Shown here in pieces: positions 63,680-64,000 of a stretch of DNA of 64,000 bases; the first letter of the stretch is position 1, and every line of letters begins with the position of its first letter. A program made the position numbers and the translations under genes. This DNA comes from Dyella_B sp036746095. GTDB lineage: Bacteria; Pseudomonadota; Gammaproteobacteria; Xanthomonadales; Rhodanobacteraceae. The DNA is taken from assembly GCF_036746095.1 (NCBI RefSeq), contig NZ_DAIOEU010000002.1, forward strand, positions 1-64,000, written 5' to 3'. Under the pieces are notes generated by a model that saw only the letters and a list, made by a program, of their open reading frames with translations, did not search any database and had not been told where the DNA came from.

Positions 63680-63940
63680 TCACACCGTTTTCCAGGACCT
63701 GCCATCTTCTTTCTGCACGCGCACCTGAGCCGCCTTGCCCGCGCTGACGCGGCATTCCGCCATTTGGCGAGCGTGGGCAATGGCATTGACCCGATCTTCG
63801 TGCACGGCCAGACAGTGCGAGGCCGGCCTGGCGCAGACCAGCCATTGCGTTCGATCGATCGACGCAAATTGAAACAGGACCACATAGAAATCAAACACAT
63901 CATCAGCCAGCGCCACGGCGTGACCCTTTGCGACCATCAC
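63680..63940 (-). CDS. hypothetical protein, 86 aa (DUF2188-like tail)
   Basis: Coding-like composition. FDFYVVLFQFASIDR, then AVHEDRVNAIAHARQMAE and GKAAQVRVQKEDGRSWKTV; the last part resembles the small DUF2188 fold (AIAHARQ-AE-GK-AQVVVH-EDGR). No clear Shine-Dalgarno. A near-FNR box lies 33 bp upstream. Family assignment is tentative. Confidence 0.42.
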   Translation of the reverse strand: MMVAKGHAVALADDVFDFYVVLFQFASIDRTQWLVCARPASHCLAVHEDRVNAIAHARQMAECRVSAGKAAQVRVQKEDGRSWKTV

Positions 63941-63972
63941 CGGGCATTGTGTTGGATTGCCTCGATGCCGAC

Positions 63973-63986
63973 TTGATCCAGGTCAA
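63973..63986. promoter_or_regulatory. near-consensus FNR/Anr box at the window edge
   Basis: TTGATCCAGGTCAA, one base from TTGAT-N4-ATCAA. It may serve the minus-strand 86-aa gene or a gene beyond the right edge. Confidence 0.6.
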
Positions 63987-64000
63987 ATCGGTTTGCATCG

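Overview
The window is high-GC DNA from a gammaproteobacterium, most likely a Rhodanobacteraceae/Xanthomonadales member of the Dyella, Rhodanobacter or Luteibacter type. The reasons are the purF-cvpA-SPOR-folC order, a TonB receptor beside a GH92 mannosidase, winged-helix/TPR regulators, and many short REP-like palindromes between genes. The genus is an inference from gene content. No rRNA, tRNA, CRISPR array or intact mobile element was recognised.

Layout. 1-6.6 kb (minus strand): a housekeeping run, read from its 5' end as nfeD, slipin, a 53-aa membrane peptide, folC, a SPOR protein, cvpA and purF; purF is cut by the window edge. 6.7-12.3 kb: a cytochrome c/PQQ-type sugar dehydrogenase, small proteins, a candidate small RNA and a large winged-helix/TPR regulator. 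12.5-15.5 kb: a type IV pilin facing a signalling cluster (roadblock/LC7 protein, a shrunken 45-aa roadblock-like gene, an unknown 310-aa protein, an MglA-like small GTPase). A solitary paralogue of the 310-aa protein lies at 19.2-20.1 kb and shares a near-identical upstream block. 15.6-22.3 kb also holds an AraC regulator, an SGNH hydrolase and a TPR-sulfotransferase. 22.4-25.5 kb is a low-density zone with two MITE-like elements, a DUF1161 gene, fragments of two adhesin classes and a second SGNH hydrolase. 25.5-31.8 kb: a glycan-use set (DUF1080 protein, TonB receptor, GH92). 32.2-33.9 kb: a divergent TetR/SDR pair. 34.2-42.3 kb: an RND efflux operon divergent from its probable two-component system. 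42.5-49.9 kb: a YdeP-like molybdoenzyme, a decayed HigBA module, a serine hydrolase, a retropepsin-TPR protein, small membrane proteins and a Met/His-rich periplasmic protein.

From 50 kb to the end lies a low-oxygen/stress region. HiPIP, a metallo-beta-lactamase/beta-CASP hydrolase, an outer-membrane barrel with a heme motif, a universal stress protein, cytochrome b561, ExoD, a half-length host-attachment protein and a P1B-type ATPase fused to hemerythrin are interspersed with FNR/Anr-type boxes (four perfect TTGAT-N4-ATCAA, two near matches). Embedded in it is a cell-wall/glycan operon (polysaccharide deacetylase, DUF4015-like hydrolase, beta-lactamase-NamZ fusion).

The strongest candidates for something undescribed are the roadblock/GTPase/310-aa module with its co-regulated orphan paralogue, and the FNR-marked 51-64 kb region.
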